Shown here: positions 7,930-17,417 of the stretch, one piece after another
How positions within the stretch are numbered: position 1 is the stretch's first letter
Layout: each line of letters begins with the position of its first letter
NCBI RefSeq assembly: GCF_009362735.1
Contig: NZ_WHNP01000008.1
Coordinates: 176,275 to 240,274, forward strand
Reading direction: 5' to 3'
Origin: Paraburkholderia franconis
GTDB taxonomy: Bacteria; Pseudomonadota; Gammaproteobacteria; Burkholderiales; Burkholderiaceae
DNA: 64,000 nt
Made by a program: the position numbers and the translations under genes
Notes under the pieces: model-generated
What the model saw: only the letters and a program-made list of their open reading frames with translations
The model's database searches: none
Told to the model about the DNA's origin: nothing

Positions 7930-9273
7930 ATGCAAAACCCTAAAGCCGTTACCGCCACGCCGATCCAGACGCCGCCGATGCCGCCGCGTCTCGGCGAAGA
8001 AATTCTGCGCGTCAAGGACGTGTGCCGCGGGTTCAACAAGACGCAGGGCGAACTGCTCGTCCTCGACGACGCCAACCTGTCGCTGCGCGAAGGCGAGATC
8101 GTCGGTCTGCTCGGGCGTTCGGGCTCGGGCAAGTCGACGCTCTTGCGCATCATCGCCGGGCTGATCGAACCGACGGACGGCGAAGTGACCTATATGGGCA
8201 AGCCGCTCAAAGGTCCCGCCGAAGGCGTCGCGATGGTGTTCCAGACGTTCGCGCTGTTTCCGTGGCTCACCGTGCTGCAGAACGTGGAAGCGGGTCTCGA
8301 AGCGCTGGGCGTCGGCGCGCGCGAGCGCCGCGAGCGCGCGCTGGCCGCGATCGACCTGATCGGTCTCGACGGCTTCGAGAACGCGTATCCGCGCGAGCTG
8401 TCGGGCGGCATGCGCCAGCGCGTCGGCTTTGCGCGCGCGCTGGTCGTCGATCCGACGCTGCTGCTGATGGACGAGCCGTTCTCCGCGCTCGACGTGCTGA
8501 CGGCCGAAACGCTGCGTACCGATCTGCTCGACCTGTGGACGCAGGGCCGCATGCCGATCAAATCGGTGCTGATTGTTACGCACAACATCGAAGAAGCGGT
8601 GTTCATGTGCGACCGCATTCTTGTGCTCTCGTCGAATCCGGGCCGCGTGATCGCCGAGATCAAGGTGCCGTTCAAGCATCCGCGCAATCGTCTGGACCCG
8701 GCGTTCCGCCGCCTCGTCGACGACATCTACGCGAAGATGACCGCGCGTCAGAAGGACGAAACGACGAAGAAGGGGCTGGAGCTGCACAGCTGGCTGCCGC
8801 ACGTGTCGACCAACCTGATGGCGGGTCTGATCGAAATGCTGGCGGCCGCGCCTTACCACGGCCGCGCGGATATGCCGGAAATCGCGCGCTCGCTGCACCT
8901 GGAAGTGGACGACCTGTTCCCCGTCGCCGAAGTGCTGCAGCACCTGGGCTTCGCGGACGTGCGCGAGGGCGATATTTTCCTGACGCCGCCCGCGCGCGTG
9001 TTCGCCGAGTTCGGCACCCAGGAGCGCAAGATGATGTTCGCCGAGCATCTGCTGCGTCATGTGCCGCTCGCGGCGCGGATCAAGAAGGTGCTGAACGAGC
9101 GCCCGGGACATCGCGCGCCGCGAGTGCGCTTCGAGCAGGAGCTGGAAGACTTCCTGTCCGACAGCGCGGCGGAAGAGACGCTCGATGCCGTCATCAACTG
9201 GGGCCGTTATGCCGAGATCTTCTCGTACAACGACCAGACGGAAATCTTCAGTCTCGAGGACGTCGAGTCCTGA
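7930..9273 (+). CDS. ABC transporter ATP-binding protein with C-terminal AAA-associated domain
   Basis: A 447-residue ATPase that should energise the preceding double permease. The nucleotide-binding domain (about 18-270) has Walker A GRSGSGKS, the Q-loop at VFQTFALFPW, signature LSGGMRQR, Walker B LLLMDEP and the switch His in VTHNIEEAV. A further 170 or so residues (about 280-440, from LELHSWLPHVSTNLMAGLIEML) match the AAA-associated C-terminal domain of some NitT/TauT-type ATPases. That domain is mostly helical with a winged-helix look and is presumably regulatory. ATG 7930 fits the domain start and a short 22-bp gap. The following hairpin ends the operon. Confidence 0.92.
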   Translation: MQNPKAVTATPIQTPPMPPRLGEEILRVKDVCRGFNKTQGELLVLDDANLSLREGEIVGLLGRSGSGKSTLLRIIAGLIEPTDGEVTYMGKPLKGPAEGVAMVFQTFALFPWLTVLQNVEAGLEALGVGARERRERALAAIDLIGLDGFENAYPRELSGGMRQRVGFARALVVDPTLLLMDEPFSALDVLTAETLRTDLLDLWTQGRMPIKSVLIVTHNIEEAVFMCDRILVLSSNPGRVIAEIKVPFKHPRNRLDPAFRRLVDDIYAKMTARQKDETTKKGLELHSWLPHVSTNLMAGLIEMLAAAPYHGRADMPEIARSLHLEVDDLFPVAEVLQHLGFADVREGDIFLTPPARVFAEFGTQERKMMFAEHLLRHVPLAARIKKVLNERPGHRAPRVRFEQELEDFLSDSAAEETLDAVINWGRYAEIFSYNDQTEIFSLEDVES

Positions 9274-9320
9274 TCTTGCTGACCTGCGCTCTCGATCGAT
9301 TCGGGCGCGCAAATGCAGAA

Positions 9321-9348
9321 GGGGAGCCGTGCGGCTCCCCTCGTGTTT
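9321..9348 (+). terminator. Intrinsic terminator of the ABC operon
   Basis: Perfect stem GGGGAGCC/GGCTCCCC (9321-9328 and 9333-9340) with a GTGC loop, followed by TCGTGTTT. It also lies just beyond the 3' end of the minus-strand lipoprotein gene and may serve both directions. Confidence 0.75.
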
Positions 9349-9398
9349 ATGCGACGCGTCTGCGTCGTATCGTGCGACGGGACGAGTCAGCGCTCTGG

Positions 9399-9962
9399 TT
9401 ACTGCAGATTGCCCCAGCGCTCGACAGCCGGTTCCGCCGATGCCCACTTCCAGTACTTGTTGTCCTGCTGGCATGCGGCAGCCGTGTACCAGAAGACCTT
9501 CGAGTCGGGCTTGTCGCCATCGACGACGGAGAACACGAACTCCTTGCAGATCGCGAGCGACGAAGCGAATGCGCGCGTCACGCGCACCTGGCCGTGGCCG
9601 TTCTCGATGGGCAGCGCGTGCTTGACGCTCCAGTCGCGCGTTTCGCCGACGGGCATCGCGCCCGCGAGCGCCGCGATCACATTCTGCTGATCCGAATGCA
9701 TGACTCGCATATATCGCGCGACGGCTTCGTCGGTGGCTGCCTGCACCGCGATTCCGACGCCGATGCCCACGGCGGGATTCGCTGTGACGAGCCCCGTCGC
9801 CGCGCCTGCGCCCGCGCCCGCCGCTGCGCCGACGGACGACGAGCTGCAACCGCTTATGAGCGTCAGCGCGCCGACGCACAACGCACCGGCGAGCGCGAGC
9901 CGCGCGGACGCCGTCGAGCGCAGCCGATCCAAGGCCCGCTTGTGTGTCGAGCACGCGATCAT
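9399..9962 (-). CDS. Putative lipoprotein, tandem paralog 2
   Basis: A 187-residue protein with a charged N-terminus, a hydrophobic segment and a lipobox (LTLISGC, Cys near residue 39), so it is probably exported and lipidated. A glycine/alanine-rich, glycine-zipper-like stretch follows (VGAAAGAGAGAATGLV). The globular C-terminal part ends KWASAEPAVERWGNLQ. The end, and segments such as SVKHALPIENGHGQVRVTR, closely match the upstream neighbour, so the two arose by duplication. ATG 9962 overlaps the neighbour's TGA as ATGA, indicating translational coupling; an ATG 15 nt upstream is possible. Function unknown. Confidence 0.8.
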   Translation of the reverse strand: MIACSTHKRALDRLRSTASARLALAGALCVGALTLISGCSSSSVGAAAGAGAGAATGLVTANPAVGIGVGIAVQAATDEAVARYMRVMHSDQQNVIAALAGAMPVGETRDWSVKHALPIENGHGQVRVTRAFASSLAICKEFVFSVVDGDKPDSKVFWYTAAACQQDNKYWKWASAEPAVERWGNLQ

Positions 9963-10534
9963 TGCAGCGAGCCCCATCGTTCGGTTGCAGGTTCGGCCGA
10001 TGCCCACTTCCACGCATTGCCGTCGCGGCAGATCGATGCGACATAGAACGCGCTCGAAGCGGGCACGTTCTTCGTCGCCGTCTTGTCGACGGAGAACACG
10101 ATCTCCTTGCAGTCGAGCTCGCCCATGCTGATCGTCCGGCTCACGGTCACGCGGCCATGCTCGTCGTCTTCGAGCGGCACCGAATGGGTGATGCTCCACG
10201 GCGCGACGGCGCCCACCGCGAGCGGCCCCGCCGCGATTGCGATGCTGTCCTGAGTATTGCGATGGATGATGCGCTCGGAGTACTGGACGCCCGCCCGCGC
10301 CGCGGCGACGGCGCCAAGGCCGATACCCGTTGCGACGGCCGCGTTGTTGGTGACTTTGCCGGCGATGGCCGCGCCGGCGATACCGGCGCCCGCCGTCGCG
10401 CCTTCCGAGTAGAGCGAACTGCAGCCGCTCAGTGCCGTCGTGACGGCTACGGCCAGCGTGGCGCCCGGAAAGATTGAACGCCGCATCGTTGCGGGCCGCG
10501 CCGTGAGCGCTTTGCGGTGCATGGCTTTTAGCAT
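9959..10534 (-). CDS. Putative lipoprotein, tandem paralog 1
   Basis: A 191-residue protein with lipobox TALSGC (Cys near residue 38), then a Gly/Ala-rich zipper segment (ATAGAGIAGAAIAGKV) and a C-terminal domain ending KWASAEPATERWGSLQ. It shares this architecture and many residues with the downstream paralog (SITHSVPL versus SVKHALPI; CKEIVFSV versus CKEFVFSV). The conserved single Cys pair in the C-terminal domain (CKE..., and CR/CQ near the end) may form a disulfide in the periplasm. The start is uncertain: ATG 10534 has AGGAG 13 nt upstream, and ATG 10522 is also in frame. Function unknown. Confidence 0.8.
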   Translation of the reverse strand: MLKAMHRKALTARPATMRRSIFPGATLAVAVTTALSGCSSLYSEGATAGAGIAGAAIAGKVTNNAAVATGIGLGAVAAARAGVQYSERIIHRNTQDSIAIAAGPLAVGAVAPWSITHSVPLEDDEHGRVTVSRTISMGELDCKEIVFSVDKTATKNVPASSAFYVASICRDGNAWKWASAEPATERWGSLQ

Positions 10535-10902
10535 TTGTTGGTCATTGCTCCTGCTCGTGCCTTCGATGCGCGGACCGCGCCGGCACGAAGGACGGACTGC
10601 GTCTGATTTTTACGCAGCGGCATTGTGCAGGATGCCTTTTGTAATTGGCATAGGGAAAGTGCAAGTAATTGCAAAAGATGCTGCAGGGCCGCTGTCTTTC
10701 TGTTTGATTTTGCTAGCAGTCCGCATGCCCGGACGGGCCGCGCAGCGTCGCCGCTATGGGCGGACGTGCGCATCGTGCGTGGCGGCGCGTTGGAAGTATC
10801 GACTGTAATGAGCGGCAGGAGATGCTGCCTCAGGCGCGATAGATGAGCGTGCAACGAAGCGCACGAGCGTGACACGGCACGCGACGCATCGCGCGCCGCG
10901 TG
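10535..10902. other. Intergenic region between lipoprotein pair and NtrC-like regulator
   Basis: About 370 bp. Just upstream of the lipoprotein start, a well-spaced AGGAG precedes an ATG at 10546 that opens a 5-codon frame (MTNKC). Its TAA overlaps the lipoprotein ATG region, so it may be a leader peptide. The stretch 10620-10720 is AT-richer than its surroundings and probably holds the lipoprotein promoter. No gene is seen. Confidence 0.4.
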
Positions 10903-10906
10903 TCAC
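10869..10906 (-). terminator. Hairpin at the end of the NtrC-like regulator gene
   Basis: Arms GTGACACG (10869-10876) and CGTGTCAC (10899-10906) overlap the stop codon of the minus-strand regulator gene. There is no T-tract, so it may protect the mRNA end rather than terminate transcription. Confidence 0.35.
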
Positions 10907-11961
10907 GATTCGTCGGAATTCGAATCTTCGTCGCCGTATGCGCTGAGTCGGTTGTACAGCGTCTTGAGACTCACGCCGAGCGCCTTCGCCGCGCGCCGCT
11001 TGTCGCCGCCGCAGTACTTGAGCGTGCCGAGGATGATCTGCTTCTGCGCATCGGCGAGTGGCGTGCCGATCCACACGCTCATCGAATCGCCGAGCGTGAC
11101 GGGCTTCTTCACGCGCGACATCAGATGCGGATGCGGCAACTCGACGGCCTTCTCGGCGAGAATGAACGCGCGATACACGGCGTTCTTCAGCTCGCGCACG
11201 TTGCCCGGCCATGACCACGTGCGCAGCGTTTCCATCGACCGCTTGCTGAAGACCTTGTTCGTGCTTTCCTGGCGGTTGAGCTCATCGAGGAAATGCAGCG
11301 CGAGCAGCTCGCGGTCGCCTTCGCGTTCGCGCAGCGGCGGCGCGCGCAGCGGAAACACGGCAAGCCGGTACATCAGGTCCTCGCGCAGGCCGTTTTCCTT
11401 CACGGCGACGGCGGGGTCACGATTGGTCGCGGCGATCACGCGCACGTCGCCGCGAATCAGCTCGGTGCCGCCGACGCGATAGAACGTGCCCGTTTCCAGC
11501 GCGCGCAACAGCTTGACCTGGCGCACGGGCGCCATTTCCGTCACTTCGTCGAGGAACAGCGTGCCGCCATTCGCGTGCTCGAAGTAACCGATGCGGCCTT
11601 GCACCGCGCCCGTGAAGCTGCCTTTCTCGTGGCCGAACAGTTCGGCTTCGATCAGTTCGTCGGGAATCGCGCCGCAATTGACGGCGACGAACGCGCCGTC
11701 CTTGCGCGCGCTGTGCTCGTGGATCGAGCGGGCGATCAGTTCCTTGCCCGTGCCCGATTCGCCGATGATGAGCGCGGTCGCATCGGTTGCGGCCACGCGG
11801 TCGATCTGCTCGTAGAGATCCAGCATCACCGGCGACGAGCCGTACAGCACGCCGTACGACTTCAGTCCGGGGACGCCTTCCACCGTGCGTTGCTTGCCCT
11901 GTGGCGCGGGAGCGCTGCCACCGGCTTCCGCGGCGGGCGAGTCCAGATCGGTTGACGGCAT
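10903..11961 (-). CDS. Sigma-54-dependent transcriptional activator lacking a receiver domain
   Basis: A 352-residue bacterial enhancer-binding protein. The short N-terminal segment (about 1-40) is not a receiver. The AAA+ domain (about 43-270) has Walker A GESGTGKE, the sigma-54 contact loop GSFTGA (usual form GAFTGA), Walker B GTLFLDEV and the arginine finger region (REDLMYRL). The Fis-type HTH is at the end ([18 protein letters not shown]). ATG 11961 is preferred; a TTG at 11982 is possible. With no sensory domain, it may be controlled by expression or by a partner, as PspF and HrpS are. It is a paralog of the regulator at 13444. Targets are unknown. Confidence 0.88.
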   Translation of the reverse strand: MPSTDLDSPAAEAGGSAPAPQGKQRTVEGVPGLKSYGVLYGSSPVMLDLYEQIDRVAATDATALIIGESGTGKELIARSIHEHSARKDGAFVAVNCGAIPDELIEAELFGHEKGSFTGAVQGRIGYFEHANGGTLFLDEVTEMAPVRQVKLLRALETGTFYRVGGTELIRGDVRVIAATNRDPAVAVKENGLREDLMYRLAVFPLRAPPLREREGDRELLALHFLDELNRQESTNKVFSKRSMETLRTWSWPGNVRELKNAVYRAFILAEKAVELPHPHLMSRVKKPVTLGDSMSVWIGTPLADAQKQIILGTLKYCGGDKRRAAKALGVSLKTLYNRLSAYGDEDSNSDES

Positions 11962-12486
11962 AACCAAGGGTGTCCTGTGCAATTTCGGGTGAGTGTCTGA
12001 ATGGCGCAGGCCAGTATCGAGTGCGTGGACTGCTCTGTTAGTGAGTCCACTATCTCATAAAGGGCAATTTAACCATTGGCGCGCCATATCCGGCAAGGCA
12101 TGCGTAAATTTGGCATTCGCTGGAAATGCGCAAACTTTGACGTCCGATCGGCACGAGATGGCGGAAAAAGTTGCATCCGTTGCGCAATCGCCCCGGCAAC
12201 TTTGTCTCTACTCTGCGCGCCTTGCATGTATCTCGAAATCGGCCGCGAGGCGGAACTCGGCGGGCAGGCGTGGATCGCATAGGGGTGGCCGGGTACGGCC
12301 GTTGCAAGATACCGGAAAGGGCGGATAGACGAGCGCCGGAGGCCGAACGGGTGACGCGCGCCATGCGTGGCGGTGAGTGGGTAAATAGACGGCGCAAAGA
12401 AAAATCCAGGACGCGGCGCTCGCCTCCACCGGAACCGGCCGTCGGCCAATGAGACAGACCGGTCCCGCGCCGGAAAGGAGATTGCA
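11962..12486. other. Intergenic region upstream of the NtrC-like regulator and DUF883 gene
   Basis: About 525 bp between divergent genes, without a credible ORF. It contains the inverted repeat GTGGACT...AGTCCAC (12025-12031 and 12044-12050, 12-nt spacer) close to the regulator start, a candidate operator. I searched by eye for GG-N10-GC sigma-54 promoters and found none convincing. Confidence 0.4.
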
Positions 12487-12804
12487 ATGACAGGAACAAC
12501 CGAGCAGCTCGCGTTGGGCAGGCAGAAAATTGTCGAGGATCTCAGGGTGCTGTTGACCGACTCGGAAGAAATGCTGCGGCTTGCGGCGACCGTTCCGGGC
12601 GAGGGCCTCGATGCCTTGCGCGATCGGCTGCGCACGCATGTCGATACGTTGCAGGCGGCGCTCGGCGATGCGCAGACGTCGGCGCAGCGGCGCTACCGCA
12701 GCGCGACGGTTCAGACCGAACGCTACGTGCGCCAGAACCCGTGGCAGTCGCTCGGCATCGCGGCGAGCGTCGGCTTCGCGCTCGGCTTGCTCGCGGCGCG
12801 GTGA
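12487..12804 (+). CDS. DUF883 (ElaB/YqjD/YgaM-like) membrane-anchored protein
   Basis: A 105-residue protein with the classic layout of this family: an amphipathic, coiled-coil-prone N-terminal two-thirds (LALGRQKIVEDLRVLLTDSE to YRSATVQTERYVRQNP), the conserved NPWQSLGIAA motif, and one C-terminal membrane helix (GIAASVGFALGLLAAR). E. coli relatives are stationary-phase inner-membrane proteins that bind ribosomes. AAAGGAG lies at an ideal distance before ATG 12487. The next small gene follows 71 bp later in the same direction, so the two may be co-expressed. Confidence 0.88.
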   Translation: MTGTTEQLALGRQKIVEDLRVLLTDSEEMLRLAATVPGEGLDALRDRLRTHVDTLQAALGDAQTSAQRRYRSATVQTERYVRQNPWQSLGIAASVGFALGLLAAR

Positions 12805-12875
12805 TCGGCGTTCGTGGACGCTGTCGGGCGCGCTGACGACGCCCAGTCCCCATTCACGACAACAAGGAGTTCAAG

Positions 12876-13133
12876 ATGGCACGACCCACAATCGGCATAT
12901 TCGGCGCTCTGTTCGCAGTGGGCAGCGTACTGGCCTGGCGCTGGGTGCAACGGCAGCGCGGCGCGCAACAGCCGCTCGCGCGCGATCTGACGCGCTGGGA
13001 AGGCGAGGGCGGCTCGGTGACGGACCCTGAGCAGCCGCCCGGCGCGCACATGGCGCCCGCGGCGCATCCGCGTGGCGGCAATGGCGCGGATCACAGCGCG
13101 AGCGGCGACGCATGGCCGTTTCCGCGCGGATGA
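12876..13133 (+). CDS. Small hypothetical protein with N-terminal membrane helix
   Basis: An 85-residue protein. A short hydrophobic segment (IGIFGALFAVGSVLAWRW, about residues 6-23) would anchor it in the membrane. The remainder is hydrophilic, rich in Pro, Gly, His and Asp, and probably disordered. ATG 12876 has AAGGAG 7 nt upstream, which is good evidence that it is translated. It follows the DUF883 gene and likely shares its transcript. No family recognised. Confidence 0.65.
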   Translation: MARPTIGIFGALFAVGSVLAWRWVQRQRGAQQPLARDLTRWEGEGGSVTDPEQPPGAHMAPAAHPRGGNGADHSASGDAWPFPRG

Positions 13134-13443
13134 TGCTGCTGTCGTCACGGCTGCGGCCAGTCGCGCACACGGCACGCGCCTGTCGGCCAACTGCCGATAT
13201 TTTTTCGGTACAAAGCCGTATAATGATCAAAAACCACAACAATATATGAGTTTTACGGCAAAATTTACGGAAATTGTTGCGCAGATGCGGTAAGTCGGAA
13301 AGTTTTTCCGATTCAGGCGTCCGGCGTCGCGACGCAGGCCCAGGCCTGGAATCGCAGCGCGCGGGCGTTTTCGTCGTCGCAACTTTCTGGCGAACGCAGG
13401 CTGTGCGTGTTCACTACCAGTACTTTCGAGCTTTCCACACGCG
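13134..13443. other. AT-rich intergenic region before the NtrC-type response regulator
   Basis: About 310 bp, the most AT-rich patch in this part of the window. It has a perfect TATAAT at 13219-13224 with no good -35, TTTACGG repeated at 13252-13258 and 13264-13270, and a 7-bp hairpin TCGGAAA/TTTCCGA (13295-13311). A 15-codon frame (13246-13293, MSFTAKFTEIVAQMR) has no visible ribosome binding site and is not called. Confidence 0.45.
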
Positions 13444-14850
<1,407 letters not shown>

Positions 14851-15011
14851 GCGGCGTCTGAGGGGCGGCCCGATCAGTCAGCGCGATCAATCGGCCGCCC
14901 ATCCTCACCGCCACATCGGACGGCGTCCGAACGGCACAGGCTTTGCTGAATTCAGTTCGACAGTTGCATCGCGCAAGCGAGACGACAGCGAACGAAAACT
15001 GGGAGTCCAAC

Positions 15012-15287
15012 ATGCCGGATTACGACGCTGTCCACGATCTGCACGCGCATCGCCCCGATCCCACCATACCCGACACACCCGACACACCCGACACACCCGA
15101 CACACCCGACACACCCGACACACCCGACCCCGGCCAACCGCCCGAGCCGGACCAGCCCGACACGGTGCCCGATCCGACGCGCGAACCCGTCGAACCGGAT
15201 ACGCCACCCATCGGCGATCCGCCGCCGCAACCCTCGCAGACGCCGCATACGCGCCCCGGCGCCGCGCTGCGAGGCGGCGGGTCATGA
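15012..15287 (+). CDS. Proline/aspartate-rich repeat protein (hypothetical)
   Basis: A 91-residue hydrophilic protein with no signal or membrane segment. Its core is a run of PDT tripeptides (about residues 19-37) encoded by a 9-bp tandem repeat, followed by more Pro/Asp-rich sequence (PGQPPEPDQPDTVPDPTREP). GGGAG precedes ATG 15012. Such a composition implies an extended, disordered chain. The copy number of the repeat is likely to vary between strains. I do not recognise a family; the coding call rests on the binding site, codon phase of the repeat and lack of stops. Confidence 0.6.
   Translation: MPDYDAVHDLHAHRPDPTIPDTPDTPDTPDTPDTPDTPDPGQPPEPDQPDTVPDPTREPVEPDTPPIGDPPPQPSQTPHTRPGAALRGGGS
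15066..15128 (+). repeat. 9-bp tandem repeat ACACCCGAC (six perfect copies plus one variant)
   Basis: Six exact copies occupy 15075-15128, and a one-mismatch copy is at 15066-15074. The unit length keeps frame, so gain or loss of units only changes the number of Pro-Asp-Thr repeats in the protein. Confidence 0.9.
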
Positions 15288-15475
15288 AATTCAATGCCGT
15301 TACGGCCGTTCGTGGGGCATGCGCCTCGCGAGTGCAATTGCCGGGCCTGGGAGATGTATCGGTTACAAAACCGGCGAACTTTTTACCGGCAAATTACGTT
15401 CATCGGCCTAGACTAATGTGATGCAGCCCGAGCGACCCCACGTTCGGGCAGTGGCCTTCCCTGGAGGCGTCCATC

Positions 15476-15688
15476 ATGAGACATCCCGCATTGCGGCGCT
15501 CCGCGCGCCATTCGAAGCGCGATCAGCGCCCAGCCAGCGGCACGGGCAATCAACCAGCGACACCCGATCCGGCGCACGAGAACCGCGCCGCGCCCGACGC
15601 TCCGCCTGACGGGGAACACAACCAGGGCGGCACGCGCCAGGAAGGGCTGGATTACCAGCGCGACCTGGGCTCCGAGCAGGACGCTTGA
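15476..15688 (+). CDS. Small hydrophilic hypothetical protein
   Basis: A 70-residue, highly charged protein (MRHPALRRSARHSKRDQRPA..., ending EGLDYQRDLGSEQDA), likely disordered. GGAGG lies 8 nt before ATG 15476, which supports translation. The basic N-terminal half and acidic C-terminal half are the only structural features. It stands alone between the PDT-repeat protein and otsA and is followed by a terminator. Function unknown. Confidence 0.55.
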   Translation: MRHPALRRSARHSKRDQRPASGTGNQPATPDPAHENRAAPDAPPDGEHNQGGTRQEGLDYQRDLGSEQDA

Positions 15689-15735
15689 GCTGCGTTTTCC
15701 AGCCGGTCCGGGCTCATTCGACAGGCGAATAATTT

Positions 15736-15769
15736 GCTGCGCGCAACCATGTGCGCAGCGAGTTTTTTC
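15736..15769 (+). terminator. Intrinsic terminator upstream of otsA
   Basis: Stem GCTGCGC/GCGCAGC (15736-15742 and 15753-15759) with a 10-nt loop, then GAG and six T. Confidence 0.8.
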
Positions 15770-15888
15770 TTGTCTGTCACATTTACATACATTTTTATTC
15801 CGTGATTTTGCGCAACACGGCATGAGATTTGCGTGCCGTCAGTCGGTGTATCACCGCATGTAAGTCAACTGAATGAGGTGGAGCCGCA

Positions 15889-17310
15889 ATGAGCAGATTG
15901 ATCGTAGTTTCAAACCGCGTCGCGCCGACTCAGGAAGGACGCCCCGCAGCGGGCGGTCTGGCGATCGGGGTGCTGGATGCCTTGAAGGAAACGGGAGGTG
16001 TGTGGTTCGGCTGGAGCGGCGAGATTGCCGCCGAGCCGTCGTCGCCCGTCATCGAAAAGCAGGGCAACGTGACCTATGCGACGGTGGGGCTGACCAAGCG
16101 CGACTACGACCAGTACTACCGCGGCTTCTCGAATGCGACGCTGTGGCCGACTTTTCACTATCGCAACGACCTGTCGCGATATGACCGCCAGGAATACGCG
16201 GGCTACCTGCGCGTCAACGCGTCGCTCGCGCAGCAACTGAAGGAACTGGTGAGGCCCGACGACATCATCTGGGTCCACGACTATCACCTGCTGCCGTTCG
16301 CGCGGTGCCTGCGCGATCTCGGCGTGAAAAACCCGATCGGCTTTTTCCTGCATATTCCGTTTCCCGTGCCCGAAGTGATGCGCACGGTGCCGCCGCACGA
16401 AGAGCTGGTGAAGTGCATGTGCAGCTATGACGTGGTCGGGTTTCAGACGGACGCGGACCGGCAGTCGTTCGTTGATTACATCGAACGCGGCAATCACGGC
16501 ACGTCGAGCGACGAGAACATGGTCCACGCGTACGGTCGTTTCCTGAAGGTCGCCGCCTATCCGATCGGCATCTATCCCGACGCGATTGCGAAAGCCTCCG
16601 AGCAGTTCAGCGACCGCAAGCAGGTCCGCAGCCTGCGCGACGCGATGCGCGGCCGCAAGCTGATCATGAGCGTCGACCGGCTCGACTATTCGAAGGGACT
16701 CGTCGAGCGTTTCCAGGCGTTCGAGCGTCTTCTGCTGAACGCGCCAGGCTGGCACGGCCGCGTGTCGCTCGTGCAGATCGCGCCGCCGACGCGCTCCGAC
16801 GTGCAGACTTATCAGCGCATTCGCCAGAACCTGGAAGGCGAGGCGGGGCGCATCAACGGCCGTTTCGCGCAGCTCGACTGGACGCCGATCCAGTACCTGA
16901 ACCGCAAGTACGAACGCAATCTGCTGATGGCGCTGTTCCGCCAGTCGCAGGTCGGCTACGTGACGCCGCTGCGCGACGGGATGAATCTCGTCGCGAAGGA
17001 GTATGTCGCGTCGCAGGACCCCGCCGATCCTGGCGTGCTGGTGCTGTCGCAGTTCGCGGGCGCGGCCGAGCAGTTGCCGGGCGCGCTGGTCGTCAATCCG
17101 TTCGACCTGTCGCAGATGGCCGAGGCGCTGGAGCGCGCGCTGTCGATGCCGCTCGCCGAGCGCCAGGCGCGTCACGCGGACATGATGGCGCCGCTGCGCG
17201 AGAACAACCTGTCGGTGTGGCGCGATACGTTCCTCGCGGACTTGCGGCACGTCGCGACGGCTTCATCGGTGACGGAGAAGGCGGTCAAGCGCGCCGACGT
17301 CACGGCATGA
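15889..17310 (+). CDS. otsA: Trehalose-6-phosphate synthase
   Basis: A 473-residue GT20 glycosyltransferase that makes trehalose-6-phosphate from UDP-glucose and glucose-6-phosphate, the first step of osmoprotective trehalose synthesis. Family motifs are visible: SNRVAP near the N-terminus, the N-terminal glycine-rich GGLAIGVLDAL, VHDYHLLP, HIPFP, the nucleotide-sugar contact SVDRLDYSKG, and PLRDGMNLVAKEYVASQ. Length matches E. coli OtsA (about 474). GAGGTGGAG precedes ATG 15889. No trehalose-phosphatase gene (otsB) is adjacent within the window. The gene sits between terminators, so it is probably monocistronic. Confidence 0.97.
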   Translation: MSRLIVVSNRVAPTQEGRPAAGGLAIGVLDALKETGGVWFGWSGEIAAEPSSPVIEKQGNVTYATVGLTKRDYDQYYRGFSNATLWPTFHYRNDLSRYDRQEYAGYLRVNASLAQQLKELVRPDDIIWVHDYHLLPFARCLRDLGVKNPIGFFLHIPFPVPEVMRTVPPHEELVKCMCSYDVVGFQTDADRQSFVDYIERGNHGTSSDENMVHAYGRFLKVAAYPIGIYPDAIAKASEQFSDRKQVRSLRDAMRGRKLIMSVDRLDYSKGLVERFQAFERLLLNAPGWHGRVSLVQIAPPTRSDVQTYQRIRQNLEGEAGRINGRFAQLDWTPIQYLNRKYERNLLMALFRQSQVGYVTPLRDGMNLVAKEYVASQDPADPGVLVLSQFAGAAEQLPGALVVNPFDLSQMAEALERALSMPLAERQARHADMMAPLRENNLSVWRDTFLADLRHVATASSVTEKAVKRADVTA

Positions 17311-17372
17311 CGTGGTCGCGCGACATGAGCGCGTGCGCGTAGTGGGGCGCCTGCGAGGTGCGCACCCCGGAG

Positions 17373-17398
17373 CGGCAGCCTGTAACGGCTGCCGTTTT
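17373..17398 (+). terminator. Intrinsic terminator of otsA
   Basis: Stem CGGCAGCC/GGCTGCCG (17373-17380 and 17387-17394), 6-nt loop, then TTTT. Confidence 0.85.
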
Positions 17399-17417
17399 CG
17401 TTTCCAGCCGGGCGGGC

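Noticed and set aside
13246..13293. 15-codon ORF (MSFTAKFTEIVAQMR)
   Set aside because: No ribosome binding site is visible and nothing else supports translation, although it lies after a TATAAT element.
15066..15128. Short regular repeats that could suggest a CRISPR array
   Set aside because: The units are 9 bp, contiguous, without spacers, and lie in frame within a coding region.
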